This document shows, piece by piece, positions 1 to 8,299 of a stretch of DNA of 16,891 bases. Position numbers and translations under genes: made by a program. The stretch's first letter is position 1. Each line of letters opens with the position of its first letter. The notes under the pieces were generated by a model that did not search any database, was not told the origin of the DNA, and saw nothing but the letters and a program-made list of their open reading frames with translations. The stretch is from Anaerolineales bacterium (GTDB taxonomy: Bacteria > Chloroflexota > Anaerolineae > Anaerolineales > E44-bin32), in assembly GCA_011772595.1 (NCBI GenBank), contig WVZH01000432.1, forward strand, positions 36,559 to 53,449, written 5' to 3'.

Positions 1-1245
1 GACGACATGGCGCTGGCATTGGCGGCTTCTTCGATCCGCGTCGAAGCACCCGTGCCGGGCAAAGGGTTCGTGGGCATCGAAGTCCCCAACACAGAAGTGT
101 CCCTGGTCGCACTGAGGGACGTGATGGAATCGGAATCATTTCAGAACATTCCTTCGAAATTGCGATTGGGACTGGGTAAGGATGTCTCCGGGAATGCCGT
201 CGCAGCGGACCTGATTGCTATGCCACACTTATTAATCGCTGGGACGACAGGCTCAGGAAAGTCCGTATGTGTCAATGCCATCATCACGACTCTCCTGCTC
301 CAAAACACGCCTGATGAACTACGCTTTCTAATGGTCGATCCCAAGCGGGTCGAGCTGACATACTACAATGGCGTTCCGCATCTGATGGCACCGGTTGTCG
401 TGGAGCTTGATCGGGTTGTCCCTGCGTTGCAATGGGTATCGCGTGAGATGGATGCGCGGTACCAGCGCTTCTCCAAAGAGGGCTCACGCAACATTGCAGA
501 TTACAACCAGCGAATGGAATTTTTGCAGCGGAAACCGCTGCCGTATTTGATCGTGGTCATCGACGAATTGGCCGACCTCATGATCATGGCGCCGGATGAG
601 ACGGAGCGGGTTGTCACTCGCCTGGCGCAATTGTCGCGTGCGACGGGCATCCATTTGGTCATCGCCACGCAACGCCCCTCGGTCGATGTGGTGACGGGAT
701 TAATCAAAGCCAATTTCCCAGCCCGTATCGCCTTTGCGGTCGCTTCTTCCGTCGATAGCAGGGTGATCCTCGATCAGCCGGGCGCAGAGCGCCTGCTTGG
801 GCGTGGTGACATGCTCTTCCAGGCGCCTGATGCAGCTGCCCCGACGCGCATGCAGGGCGCATTTGTCTCAGAGCCCGAATTGGCGCGGCTGATCCGATAT
901 TGGAAGAACGTCGCGTTGGGCGGTGAAGAGACCCGGCCATCCGAGGTTGGGCCCGTCGAGACCATTCCGCAGGGCGCCCCACTCCGACAAGCACCCTTGT
1001 GGCTGGAGGAAGCGCCGCCCGATGACGACGTCGACCCCGTCTTCGACGAGGCGGTTGAAGTGGTCCGCGGCATGCGCAGAGCATCGATCTCTCTACTACA
1101 GAGGCGGTTACGCATCGGTTATACTCGCGCCGCTCGATTGGTCGATCAACTGGAGGCGCGTGGTGTCATCGGCCCTGCAAAACGTGGCTCGCAAGCGCGG
1201 GAGGTGCTGGATTATGGCGAAGCTTCTACGCAGGGAGAGGGATAA
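1..1245 (+). CDS. ftsK: FtsK/SpoIIIE-family DNA translocase, C-terminal part (5' truncated)
   Basis: This is the motor and DNA-reading end of an FtsK/SpoIIIE translocase, the membrane-anchored hexameric ATPase that pumps chromosome ends through the closing septum. The reading frame is already open at base 1, with two Asp codons before the first ATG at 7, so the N-terminal membrane domain lies outside the window. Visible are the beta-domain opening (SIRVEAPVPGKGFVGIEVPN), a Walker A motif (GTTGSGKS, about residues 79-86 from that ATG), a Walker B (LIVVIDELADLM), the ATQRPSVDVVTG segment typical of the family, and a C-terminal winged-helix gamma domain (about the last 65 residues, RRLRIGYTRAARLVDQLE), which in known members reads KOPS/SRS-type DNA sites. 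A Pro/Glu/Asp-rich linker separates motor and gamma domains. It ends with TAA at 1243-1245. The family call is very secure. FtsK and SpoIIIE cannot be separated here. Confidence 0.95.
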   Translation, partial: DDMALALAASSIRVEAPVPGKGFVGIEVPNTEVSLVALRDVMESESFQNIPSKLRLGLGKDVSGNAVAADLIAMPHLLIAGTTGSGKSVCVNAIITTLLLQNTPDELRFLMVDPKRVELTYYNGVPHLMAPVVVELDRVVPALQWVSREMDARYQRFSKEGSRNIADYNQRMEFLQRKPLPYLIVVIDELADLMIMAPDETERVVTRLAQLSRATGIHLVIATQRPSVDVVTGLIKANFPARIAFAVASSVDSRVILDQPGAERLLGRGDMLFQAPDAAAPTRMQGAFVSEPELARLIRYWKNVALGGEETRPSEVGPVETIPQGAPLRQAPLWLEEAPPDDDVDPVFDEAVEVVRGMRRASISLLQRRLRIGYTRAARLVDQLEARGVIGPAKRGSQAREVLDYGEASTQGEG

Positions 1246-1283
1246 CTGCGAGCCAGTGGATACGCCTTGAATTGCTACAATGC

Positions 1284-1315
1284 TCAACACTTGAATGACT
1301 CCGTGTTGATCGATT
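1284..1315 (+). terminator. possible weak terminator after ftsK
   Basis: TCAACAC (1284-1290) and GTGTTGA (1303-1309) are perfect 7-bp inverted arms around a 12-base loop, followed by TCGATTTTC. The stem is AT-moderate and the T-run is only four bases, so this is a weak intrinsic terminator at best. Confidence 0.35.
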
Positions 1316-1350
1316 TTCATCGACCTGGCCATCTGTTCCAGAGTGAAAGA

Positions 1351-1379
1351 TTGCCTCGCGCATGAGATCGTGCTATGAT
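1351..1379 (+). promoter_or_regulatory. sigma-70-type promoter of the BMP lipoprotein gene
   Basis: TTGCCT (1351-1356), a 17-bp spacer, then TATGAT (1374-1379): four and five of six consensus bases. The predicted start near 1386 gives a leader of about 137 bases before the ATG at 1524. That leader carries a perfect 14-bp palindrome (TTGGGGAACCCCAA, 1393-1406) and two GTTTAC copies 13 bases apart (1409-1414 and 1422-1427), which could be operator or leader structure. I do not recognise a known riboswitch in it. Confidence 0.6.
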
Positions 1380-1523
1380 TGCATTTAGTCCTTTGGGGAA
1401 CCCCAATCGTTTACAACGGTGGTTTACCCGTAAGAGAAAGGGGTGATCTGAGGCGAAAACATTCCGCTCACGAACACACGTTCATTACCAACCCCATCCA
1501 AATTCTTAGGAGGAGTGAGGAAA

Positions 1524-2615
1524 ATGCATAAGAAGCTATACGCCGCCCTGACGCTGCTCATCCTAGCGTCCCTAGTCCTGGCAGCTTGCAGGCCGACCGA
1601 GACTCCACCCCCACCACCCCCCGAGCCCGAAGAACCAGAAGAGACAGAACCCCCACCTCCACCAGAGGTTGGCATTAAAGTCTGTCAGGTGACGGACGTT
1701 GGTGGTATCGACGATAAGTCCTTTAACGCCACCGCCTGGCATGGTGTAGAAATGGCCATGGAGCAACTCGGTGCAGAGGGCAAATACCTCGAATCCCAGG
1801 AGCAGGCGGATTATGAGAAGAACATCAACGCCTTCATCGAGGAGGGTTGCGACCTGATCGTGACGGTCGGCTTCCTACTCGGTGACGACACCGGGGCGGC
1901 CGGGGAAGCACATCCGGATCAGAGTTTCACCATCGTGGACTTCGCCTATGATCCTGGCTATGATAACGTGCTCGGCTTGGTGTTCGCCACAGATCAGGCA
2001 GCCTTCCTCGCCGGCTACGTTTCGGCGGGTGTTACCCAGACCGGCACAGTCGGCACGTTTGGCGGCATCCAGATCCCGCCCGTGACTGTGTTCATGGACG
2101 GTTTCTATCTCGGTGTTGAATACTACAACGAGATGCACGGCACTGATGTAGTCGTGTTAGGCTGGGATCCCGTTTCACAAACGGGGCTCTTCACTGGCAA
2201 CTTCGAGAGCACCGACGACGGTCGCGCAATGGGTGAGACCTTGATGGACGAAGGCGCCGACATCATCATGCCTGTCGCCGGGCCAGTAGGACTTGGAACA
2301 GCAGCTGCGGCGCAGGAGCGCGGCAATGCCTACATCGTGGGCGTGGATGTTGACTGGTGCGTCAGCGCTGAGGAATTCTGCGCCATCACCTTGACCTCGG
2401 TCCTGAAGAACATGGACGTCGCCGTGTTCACGGCCTCGCAGCAGGTCGAGGAGGGCACGTTCTCAGGTGGTCTCTATGTCGGCACGCTAGAGAACAACGG
2501 TGTAGGGATTGCAGACTTCCACGAACTGGCTTCGCTGGTCTCAGCCGACCTGGCAGCCGAGCTTCAGGACGTCACAGCGAAGATCATCGCTGGCGAGCTC
2601 GCCACCTCGCCGTAA
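1524..2615 (+). CDS. BMP-family substrate-binding lipoprotein of a nucleoside ABC importer
   Basis: Probable high-affinity receptor of the importer encoded downstream. It would be tethered outside the membrane and deliver purine nucleosides or related ligands to the permeases. The start is ATG 1524, ten bases after AGGAGG (1508-1513); an in-frame GTG at 1515 sits directly on that site and is unlikely. The 363-residue product has a type II signal peptide (KK, hydrophobic core, lipobox LAAC with Cys22), then a Pro/Glu-rich linker to about residue 47. A BMP/PnrA-like periplasmic-binding fold follows: DDKSFN near the start, then repeated Rossmann strands such as CDLIVTVGF, DIIMPVAGP and NAYIVGVDVDW. 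Two nearby cysteines (DWC and EFC) could form a disulphide. BMP proteins beside YufO/P/Q-type genes bind nucleosides in characterised systems. The exact ligand here is inferred. Confidence 0.9.
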   Translation: MHKKLYAALTLLILASLVLAACRPTETPPPPPPEPEEPEETEPPPPPEVGIKVCQVTDVGGIDDKSFNATAWHGVEMAMEQLGAEGKYLESQEQADYEKNINAFIEEGCDLIVTVGFLLGDDTGAAGEAHPDQSFTIVDFAYDPGYDNVLGLVFATDQAAFLAGYVSAGVTQTGTVGTFGGIQIPPVTVFMDGFYLGVEYYNEMHGTDVVVLGWDPVSQTGLFTGNFESTDDGRAMGETLMDEGADIIMPVAGPVGLGTAAAAQERGNAYIVGVDVDWCVSAEEFCAITLTSVLKNMDVAVFTASQQVEEGTFSGGLYVGTLENNGVGIADFHELASLVSADLAAELQDVTAKIIAGELATSP

Positions 2616-2660
2616 GTGCAGTACGCGGGTAAGAGTTAATAACTGCGTTGTACTAGGTGG

Positions 2661-2694
2661 ACGGGGATCGGCAAGAACGATCCCCGTTCTTTTC
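2661..2694 (+). terminator. intrinsic terminator between the lipoprotein and ATPase genes
   Basis: A perfect 10-bp stem (ACGGGGATCG, 2661-2670, with CGATCCCCGT, 2678-2687) encloses a 7-base loop and is followed by TCTTTTCCC. With the promoter at 2818-2845 it splits the transporter locus, probably so that the binding protein is made in excess. Confidence 0.8.
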
Positions 2695-2817
2695 CCTCAA
2701 GAATAAATAGGGTTCTGATACCTACGGGACGCTCGCGCATGTTTATTTGCTGTTTGCATTCAATTGCACGGTAATGCTGCTGAACGTGGGCCGAGAACCT
2801 ACGAATCGTGTCGAACT

Positions 2818-2845
2818 TTGCCATCATTTGCACCCATGGTAAAAT
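2818..2845 (+). promoter_or_regulatory. promoter of the ATPase-permease operon
   Basis: TTGCCA (2818-2823), a 16-bp spacer and TAAAAT (2840-2845), each five of six consensus bases, lie about 25 bases ahead of the ribosome binding site AAGGGAG (2864-2870). Confidence 0.6.
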
Positions 2846-2875
2846 TCTTCACCCAATTACCCCAAGGGAGTGAGA

Positions 2876-4432
2876 ATGGCTCCTGTCCTCGAACTTAGTG
2901 GCATAACCAAACGATTTCCCGGTGTCTTGGCGAACGATCGTATCGATTTAACTCTCGAAGAGGGGGAGATTCACGCCCTGCTCGGAGAGAATGGCGCGGG
3001 CAAGACAACACTGATGAACATCCTTTACGGTTTGTATCAACCGGATGAGGGAGAAGTCTTCGTGCGCGGGGAGAAGATCGAAGTTCACTCCCCCAGCGAT
3101 GCGATTGAAGTGGGCATCGGAATGGTACACCAGCATTTTATGCTGGTGCCTGTGTTTACGGTCACCGAGAACGTCATGCTGGGTGACGAAGTCACCAAGG
3201 CAGGGGGTTTCCTCGATCGCCAGAAGGCATCCGAAGACATCCGGGAGATCTCACAAACATTCGGTTTGGAAGTCGAACCGGAAGTCTATGTCCGGGATCT
3301 ACCGGTCGGCGTGCAGCAACGAGTCGAAATCATCAAACTGCTCTACCGTGAAGCGGACATCCTGGTCTTTGACGAGCCGACTGCTGTACTCACGCCGCAA
3401 GAGGCGGACGAACTATTCAAGGTGATGCGTTCTCTAGCAAAACAGGAGAAATCCATCATCTTCATCACCCACAAGTTGCGGGAAGTGATGGAGATCGCCG
3501 ATCGGATCACCGTCATCCGACGCGGGAAGGTCGTTGGTACTACCACACCTAAAAAAGCGAATCAGGCGAAACTGGCTGAGATGATGGTGGGTAGAGAAGT
3601 TAAGCTTGAAGTGGAGAAGAAACCCGTAAAAATTGGTGATGTCGTGCTCAAGGTTGAAAACTTGGTCGTTGCGGATGATCTCCATCAAGTGGCTGTGGAT
3701 AACGTCTCCTTCGATGTCCGTGCGGGGGAGATCTTGGGGATCGCAGGTGTTCAGGGCAACGGACAGACGGAGCTGGTCGAAACGCTCACCGGGCTCCGCC
3801 AACCGTTAGAAGGGCACGTCGAGATCCTTGGACAAGATACAACCCGTTCCGCTCCAAGGACGATCACGGAGTTAGGCTCGGCTCATGTACCTGAGGACAG
3901 GCAGCGGGATGGTTTGGTGCTCTCCTTCCCGGTGGCCGACAATCTGGTGCTTCAGAACTACTATCAGTCGCCATTCACGGAAGGCGTAATTATTCAGACC
4001 GAAGCGGTCTTGGAGACCGCCACACAGTTGATCGATGATTTTGATATTCGCACACCGGGACCGCTCACAGCGGCAGGTTCACTCTCCGGTGGTAATCAGC
4101 AGAAGGTCATCGTCGCCCGCGAATTCTCACGTCCCATTGAGTTGTTGATCGCTTCTCAACCAACCCGCGGACTTGACGTCGGGTCGATCGAATATATCCA
4201 CAATCGGATTCTCGAGAAGCGGGACGCTGGCTGTGCTGTGCTCCTGGTCTCTCCGGAATTGGATGAGGTTCTCCAACTCTCCGATCGCATCGCAGTGATG
4301 TTTCGCGGGAAGATTGTCGCCATCGTACCTGCAAAAGAGGCCACGAAGGAGGGCGTTGGTTTGCTCATGGCCGGAATCACGCCGGAGGAGCCAGCACCTG
4401 CAAAGAAAGCTGCCGCGAAGGAATCCAAGTAG
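2876..4432 (+). CDS. nucleoside ABC importer, tandem ATP-binding subunit (YufO/NupA-like)
   Basis: Cytoplasmic energising subunit with two fused ABC domains, as in the sugar/nucleoside CUT2-type class (RbsA, MglA, YufO). The ATG at 2876 is five bases after GGGAG; the in-frame GTG at 2870 lies on that site. In the 518-residue product, domain 1 has Walker A GENGAGKT (about 37-44), the Q-loop in MVHQHFML, the signature LPVGVQQR (142-149), Walker B ILVFDEP (162-168) and a switch His in FITHK. Domain 2 has a degenerate Walker A (GVQGNGQTEL, 291-300), an intact LSGGNQQK signature (403-410) and LLIASQPTRGLD, where the catalytic Glu is Gln. From family knowledge, a degenerate second P-loop and this AxQPTRGLD form are characteristic of the BMP-linked subfamily and not a defect. 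The C-terminal tail is Ala/Lys-rich. It shares an operon with both permeases. Confidence 0.93.
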   Translation: MAPVLELSGITKRFPGVLANDRIDLTLEEGEIHALLGENGAGKTTLMNILYGLYQPDEGEVFVRGEKIEVHSPSDAIEVGIGMVHQHFMLVPVFTVTENVMLGDEVTKAGGFLDRQKASEDIREISQTFGLEVEPEVYVRDLPVGVQQRVEIIKLLYREADILVFDEPTAVLTPQEADELFKVMRSLAKQEKSIIFITHKLREVMEIADRITVIRRGKVVGTTTPKKANQAKLAEMMVGREVKLEVEKKPVKIGDVVLKVENLVVADDLHQVAVDNVSFDVRAGEILGIAGVQGNGQTELVETLTGLRQPLEGHVEILGQDTTRSAPRTITELGSAHVPEDRQRDGLVLSFPVADNLVLQNYYQSPFTEGVIIQTEAVLETATQLIDDFDIRTPGPLTAAGSLSGGNQQKVIVAREFSRPIELLIASQPTRGLDVGSIEYIHNRILEKRDAGCAVLLVSPELDEVLQLSDRIAVMFRGKIVAIVPAKEATKEGVGLLMAGITPEEPAPAKKAAAKESK

Positions 4433-4445
4433 CAAGGAGATTGTC

Positions 4446-5723
4446 TTGAGCGAAGAAGAGACAAAGAAACCAGATGCTGGAAAGGTTTTGTTGGAGGAGT
4501 TGACCGCCGGTCCGCCCGCTCATTTACCGCGCTGGCGACGCATCGGCCAGGCCCTTCTGGTCCCTCTGCTGGCGGTGTTCACCGGTCTGGTATTAGGAGC
4601 GATTTTCATTATCATCACCTCCGAAGAGGTATACGTGGCCTTCGGCCAATCTTTCGGGCTGGGTTTGCAGGCTGCCTGGCGGTCGGTGGCCGATGCCTAC
4701 GCTGCCTTGTTTGCGGGCTCCATTGGTGATCCCGGGAGGATCATCGCCGCGTTGAGGAGCGAGGACGCGCTGGAAATCCGGCGGGCTTTCAATCCGTTTC
4801 TTGAAAGCCTCGTCGCCTCCACGCCCTACATCTTCGCCGGACTGTCCGTTGCGCTTGGATTTCGTACCGGTTTGTTTAATATCGGCGCGGAGGGCCAGAT
4901 CTTCGTCGGTGCGATCTTCTCGGCTTTCGTTGGCTACTCGCTCACAGGATTGCCGGCGATCATCCACATTCCACTGGCGCTGCTGGCTGGTGCCTTGGGT
5001 GGGGCGTTATGGGGTTTCATCCCCGGCTGGTTGAAATCGAAGACCGGGGGCCACGAGGTCATCAACACCATCATGATGAACTATATCGCCTTCCGCCTGA
5101 GCGATTGGCTTCTCACCGGACCGATGAAGCGTCCGGGCTCCTTCAATCCTGTAAGCCCAACGATCGAGGAAAGCGCCATGCTACCGCGCTTTTTCCAGGA
5201 TCCCATCCGTTTCCACTTTGGATTCTTTATCGCACTTTTCGTCGCCTGGCTCGTCTACTGGTTCCTGTTCCGCACCAAATGGGGCTTCGACTTACGCACG
5301 GTAGGCGCCAATCCACATGCTGCTCGCTATGCGGGGATGAATATCCTGGTGAGCACAATTGTCGCCATGTCCTTCTCCGGGGCGCTGGCAGGATTGGCAG
5401 GGACTAACGAAGTTTTGGGGTTAAATCACAACTTGGCGCAGGCATTCTCATCGGGTTACGGTTTCGATGCCATCGCGTTGGCGTTGCTTGGCAAGAGTCA
5501 CCCACTGGGCGTGGTGTTTGCCTCACTGCTCTTCGGGACGCTGCGCAACGGTGCGACGCGCATGCAGGTTTCGGCAGGGATCCCTATCGACATCATCTCA
5601 ATCTTGCAGGCATTAATCCTGGCCTTCATTGCGGCTCCTGCCATCATTCGTACGTTCTATCGCTTGAGGGCGCCTGCGGAAGCCGAAGAGACCATCTTTG
5701 CGAAGGGTTGGGGAGGAGGATAA
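4446..5723 (+). CDS. nucleoside ABC importer permease 1 (YufP/NupB-like, BPD_transp_2)
   Basis: Integral membrane subunit that forms half of the translocation channel. I place the start at TTG 4446, six bases after AAGGAG (4434-4439) and 13 bases past the ATPase stop. The in-frame ATG further upstream (4314) would overlap the ATPase gene by about 120 bases and is rejected. The 425-residue product has a short charged cytoplasmic N terminus (SEEETKKPDAGK), a first helix around LLVPLLAVFTGLVLGAIFIII, and about nine to ten hydrophobic segments in all. FNIGAEGQ and HEVINTIMMNYIA are hallmark segments of branched-chain/CUT2-like permeases of this nucleoside type, probably near the ATPase coupling helix. 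It is followed three bases later by permease 2, whose ribosome binding site lies inside its last codons, so translational coupling is likely. Confidence 0.92.
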   Translation: MSEEETKKPDAGKVLLEELTAGPPAHLPRWRRIGQALLVPLLAVFTGLVLGAIFIIITSEEVYVAFGQSFGLGLQAAWRSVADAYAALFAGSIGDPGRIIAALRSEDALEIRRAFNPFLESLVASTPYIFAGLSVALGFRTGLFNIGAEGQIFVGAIFSAFVGYSLTGLPAIIHIPLALLAGALGGALWGFIPGWLKSKTGGHEVINTIMMNYIAFRLSDWLLTGPMKRPGSFNPVSPTIEESAMLPRFFQDPIRFHFGFFIALFVAWLVYWFLFRTKWGFDLRTVGANPHAARYAGMNILVSTIVAMSFSGALAGLAGTNEVLGLNHNLAQAFSSGYGFDAIALALLGKSHPLGVVFASLLFGTLRNGATRMQVSAGIPIDIISILQALILAFIAAPAIIRTFYRLRAPAEAEETIFAKGWGGG

Positions 5724-5726
5724 CGC

Positions 5727-6992
5727 ATGGCGACCACGGCACTACGACGCGAAATCGATCTTGAATCTCCGACTCGCCAGCGGGTTATGGGGCTATTGTT
5801 TCTTGTAATCGGTTTCAGTATCTGGATGTTTTTCGCCCGGCATGCGGTGCCAGGGCAGGTGACGACGTTTGGCCTCGCGCCGGGCGGCGCATCGGTCACA
5901 TTACCGGATTGGAAAATTGGAACGGGGTTTGCGCTCAACGCGCTGGCGCTTGTATGCGCCATCGCCGGCGGTGTACAGCTCGCACGCGGTTTTGGGCGGC
6001 GCACAAATCTAGTCCTTGGCCTTGTCGCTGGATTCTTTATCTTTGCATTTCTCACCTTTGGCGCGGCGGACAAGTCGCTCAATTTGGGTGGGCTGTTGAA
6101 GAGCTCGTTAGGCAAAGCAGTCCCGATCACACTTGGCGCGCTGTCGGGCGTGCTGTGTGAACGAGCGGCGGTCATTAACATCGCCATCGAAGGGATGATG
6201 TTATCCGGGGCGATGGTCGGGGCTTTGGTGGGAAGTGTCAGTGGTAACCTTTGGGTTGGGCTAGCCGCGGCCGTTGCGACGGGTGCATTTTTGGGACTGA
6301 TTCATGGTGTCTTGTCGATCAAGTACAAAACGGATCAAATCGTCTCTGGCACGGTGATCAATATCTTCGCAACTGGTTTTACATCCTACATCGATGCCAA
6401 ATTATTGCAGGTTCACCAGGAGCTTAATAACCCCGGATTCTTCCCGCGCTGGAACTTGCCTGGCCTGTCCAAGATCCCTTTCTTCGGACCGATTCTGTTC
6501 GAGAACAACCTCTTCGTCTATGCCTTGTTCATCTTTCTGATCGTCTTAACGATCGCTCTCTTCTACACCCGATGGGGCTTGCGTTTACGCTCTGTCGGTG
6601 AACACCCTCGCGCTGCCGATACCCTGGGTATTGACGTCATCCGCACTCGTTACATGGCTGTGATACTTGGCGGCATGATGGCCGGATTTGCCGGTGGTTA
6701 TTTCACGCTCGGTTCGGTCGGTCGTTTCGATGAGGTCATGACAGGTGGTCGAGGCTTTATTGGCCTTGCGGCGATGATCTTCGGCAACTGGACGCCGGTC
6801 GGTTCCTTCGGTGCAGGCCTGCTCTTCGGTTTTGCCGACGCGCTGGCAGCGAAGATCGCCATCTTGGGTGTGCGCATCCCCTCGCAATTTCTTTTAATGG
6901 CACCATACGTTGCTACCATGATCGTGCTAGCGGGGGTCGTAGGTCGAGGTCAGATGCCGGCGGCAGACGGTCAACCCTATGAAAAGGAGTGA
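5727..6992 (+). CDS. nucleoside ABC importer permease 2 (YufQ/NupC-like, BPD_transp_2)
   Basis: Second channel-forming subunit, expected to pair with permease 1. The ATG at 5727 lies three bases past the previous stop, and a GGAGGAGG site (about 5712-5719) overlaps the end of permease 1. The product is 421 residues. About 120 N-terminal residues with three hydrophobic segments (for example RQRVMGLLFLVIGFSIWMFF) precede the conserved core, longer than a minimal family member. The core has ERAAVINIAIEGMML (equivalent to FNIGAEGQ in the partner), KTDQIVSGTVINIFATG, and a late GGRGFIGLAAMIFGNW segment. It ends at TGA 6990-6992 and nothing else appears to belong to the operon. Confidence 0.92.
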   Translation: MATTALRREIDLESPTRQRVMGLLFLVIGFSIWMFFARHAVPGQVTTFGLAPGGASVTLPDWKIGTGFALNALALVCAIAGGVQLARGFGRRTNLVLGLVAGFFIFAFLTFGAADKSLNLGGLLKSSLGKAVPITLGALSGVLCERAAVINIAIEGMMLSGAMVGALVGSVSGNLWVGLAAAVATGAFLGLIHGVLSIKYKTDQIVSGTVINIFATGFTSYIDAKLLQVHQELNNPGFFPRWNLPGLSKIPFFGPILFENNLFVYALFIFLIVLTIALFYTRWGLRLRSVGEHPRAADTLGIDVIRTRYMAVILGGMMAGFAGGYFTLGSVGRFDEVMTGGRGFIGLAAMIFGNWTPVGSFGAGLLFGFADALAAKIAILGVRIPSQFLLMAPYVATMIVLAGVVGRGQMPAADGQPYEKE

Positions 6993-7045
6993 GCGAAAGC
7001 CGTAGCCCCCCTGGTGTTTGTGAGAAGAGTCTGGAGCTTTCGCTC
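6991..7045 (+). repeat. long-armed inverted repeat overlapping the permease 2 stop codon
   Basis: GAGCGAAAGC (6991-7000) and GCTTTCGCTC (7036-7045) are perfect 10-bp inverted arms 35 bases apart. The left arm starts inside the TGA stop. It could fold at the mRNA 3' end upstream of the probable terminator at 7091-7125. No T-run follows this stem. Confidence 0.5.
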
Positions 7046-7090
7046 TAAGCTGGCATACATCATCGATAGTGAGCACGTGTAGCTTTCTTT

Positions 7091-7125
7091 CCCCGGGCGA
7101 TCCTCATAATTCCGGGGTTTTCCTT
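7091..7125 (+). terminator. probable terminator of the nucleoside importer operon
   Basis: CCCCGG (7091-7096) pairs with CCGGGG (7112-7117) across a 15-base loop, followed by TTTTCCTTTATT. The large loop weakens it, but position and T-rich tail fit. The rest of 6993-7363 holds no gene that I can support. Confidence 0.6.
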
Positions 7126-7203
7126 TATTCGTTGCTCGATGGCGTCTCAGCGTTCATTGTCCTTGAACTTGAGACAGGCATGTCTGATCGGTTTTGGAAG
7201 ATA

Positions 7204-7232
7204 TTGTATTCTAGAGAACTCTGATGTAATAT
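7204..7232 (+). promoter_or_regulatory. candidate promoter of the lipoprotein gene
   Basis: TTGTAT (7204-7209), a 17-bp spacer and TAATAT (7227-7232) are a modest match, three and four of six bases. They lie about 130 bases before the GTG start at 7364. It is the best candidate in the interval but not strong. Confidence 0.25.
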
Positions 7233-7363
7233 GTTCGCTATCTTCTTGTGAGTGTTAGCAGATTTCTATCCATTCGGTTGAGGACACACTATGTTAGGTG
7301 TCGAGCGAGCCACGACCCGGTATTTCTGATTTCAAGGATTAGCATTTGTTAGGAGGGATCATC

Positions 7364-8224
7364 GTGAAAAAGAGAGACAACCTGCCGAAATTGATTGTTT
7401 TGATTTTATTACTCATGCCTGTAATACTGAATGCCTGTGGTCCCTCGGAAGATGACATCGCTAAAGCCATCGAAGAGACGCAGGCAGCAGAGGAGCTTAA
7501 GCTTACAGAAAGCGCGGAGACAGAAGAAGCGGATGCAGAAGACACAGCCAAGCAGACTGCTGATGCGCTTGAGGCAACCCAGCAGTTTGATCAGGCGCTG
7601 ACCGCGACGAGCGAAGCAGAAGCCACCGAAATGTGGGAGATGATCAACGCTCTCGGCACCGAGAGCGCAGCGCAAATGTCTACCCAGATACTTGATTTAT
7701 TCAATGAAGGATACTTGGGTAAAACGGAAGGCGCATATTTCACCGTTTCCGATTTCGATGAGAGCTGGGCGCAAATCAATTGGTACCAGTGGTGGCAGAC
7801 AGGCTATGCGCCTGAAGATTTCGTCATTCGTGCAGACGCATCCTGGGATTCTGCGAGTGATACGGCCAATTGGTTTAGTTCCGGGTGTGGCTTCGTGTTT
7901 CGCGAGGATGGCCCAGAGAATCACTACCTGGCGTATCTTGGTTTGGATGGCAACGTCTATTTCGCACGTTCTGTGCGAAACAACTGGTCTCTTTTGGGTA
8001 CATCGTGGTACGGTCGAGTAGACGTACCGTCGGGTGAGGCAGAGATCGTGCTGATCGCCGAAGGTGATCGTTTCACCTTCTTGGTCAACGGCAAGCGGGT
8101 GGCCAATAGGGTGGATGGAAGCCTAGCGCAGGGTAACCTGGCCTTGACACTCCTCTCGGGCACCAATGCGGGTTATGGAACCCGGTGCCAGATGACGAAC
8201 ATCGAACTCTGGGTATTAGATTAG
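7364..8224 (+). CDS. predicted lipoprotein with helical stalk and beta-rich C-terminal domain, function unknown
   Basis: I do not recognise this family by name. The start is GTG 7364, seven bases after AGGAGG (7351-7356). The 286-residue product opens with KKR, a hydrophobic core and LNAC, giving lipid-modified Cys25 at the outer face of the membrane. Residues about 28-100 are very rich in Ala, Glu, Thr and Gln and look like a helical or coiled-coil stalk. From about residue 120 the composition changes to aromatic-rich, with alternating strands (WAQINWYQWW, FVFREDGPENHYLAYLG, FTFLVNGKRVANRVDGS). This resembles the jelly-roll of laminin-G-like or 3-keto-disaccharide-hydrolase-like (DUF1080) domains, which bind carbohydrate or act as extracellular modules. 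Two cysteines, in SSGCGF and TRCQM, may pair. It is monocistronic, between two terminators. The lipoprotein call is firm. The fold is a guess. Confidence 0.8.
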   Translation: MKKRDNLPKLIVLILLLMPVILNACGPSEDDIAKAIEETQAAEELKLTESAETEEADAEDTAKQTADALEATQQFDQALTATSEAEATEMWEMINALGTESAAQMSTQILDLFNEGYLGKTEGAYFTVSDFDESWAQINWYQWWQTGYAPEDFVIRADASWDSASDTANWFSSGCGFVFREDGPENHYLAYLGLDGNVYFARSVRNNWSLLGTSWYGRVDVPSGEAEIVLIAEGDRFTFLVNGKRVANRVDGSLAQGNLALTLLSGTNAGYGTRCQMTNIELWVLD

Positions 8225-8299
8225 CGAGTTGTAATGGATAACAAACCCTGAGCATTTGCGTTGAGATTTTGAAGGTGTGATGATTGGTCAGGATCGATA

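Noticed and set aside
923..1270. Out-of-frame open frames inside ftsK and similar overlapping frames over other genes
   Set aside because: They overlap genes with clear protein families, have odd Arg/Ser/Cys-rich composition and lack ribosome binding sites.
1386..1523. Purine riboswitch in the BMP lipoprotein leader
   Set aside because: The nucleoside-transport context makes it tempting, but the characteristic three-way junction sequences are not visible.
3710..4200. Second ABC domain of the ATPase as a damaged gene
   Set aside because: The degenerate P-loop and the Gln replacing the catalytic Glu are normal for BMP-linked importers; the frame is intact.
4314..4445. Upstream ATG extension of permease 1 overlapping the ATPase gene
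   Set aside because: It would add 44 Arg/Pro-rich residues in the wrong frame of the ATPase gene. TTG 4446 has a well-spaced AAGGAG and yields the usual family N terminus.
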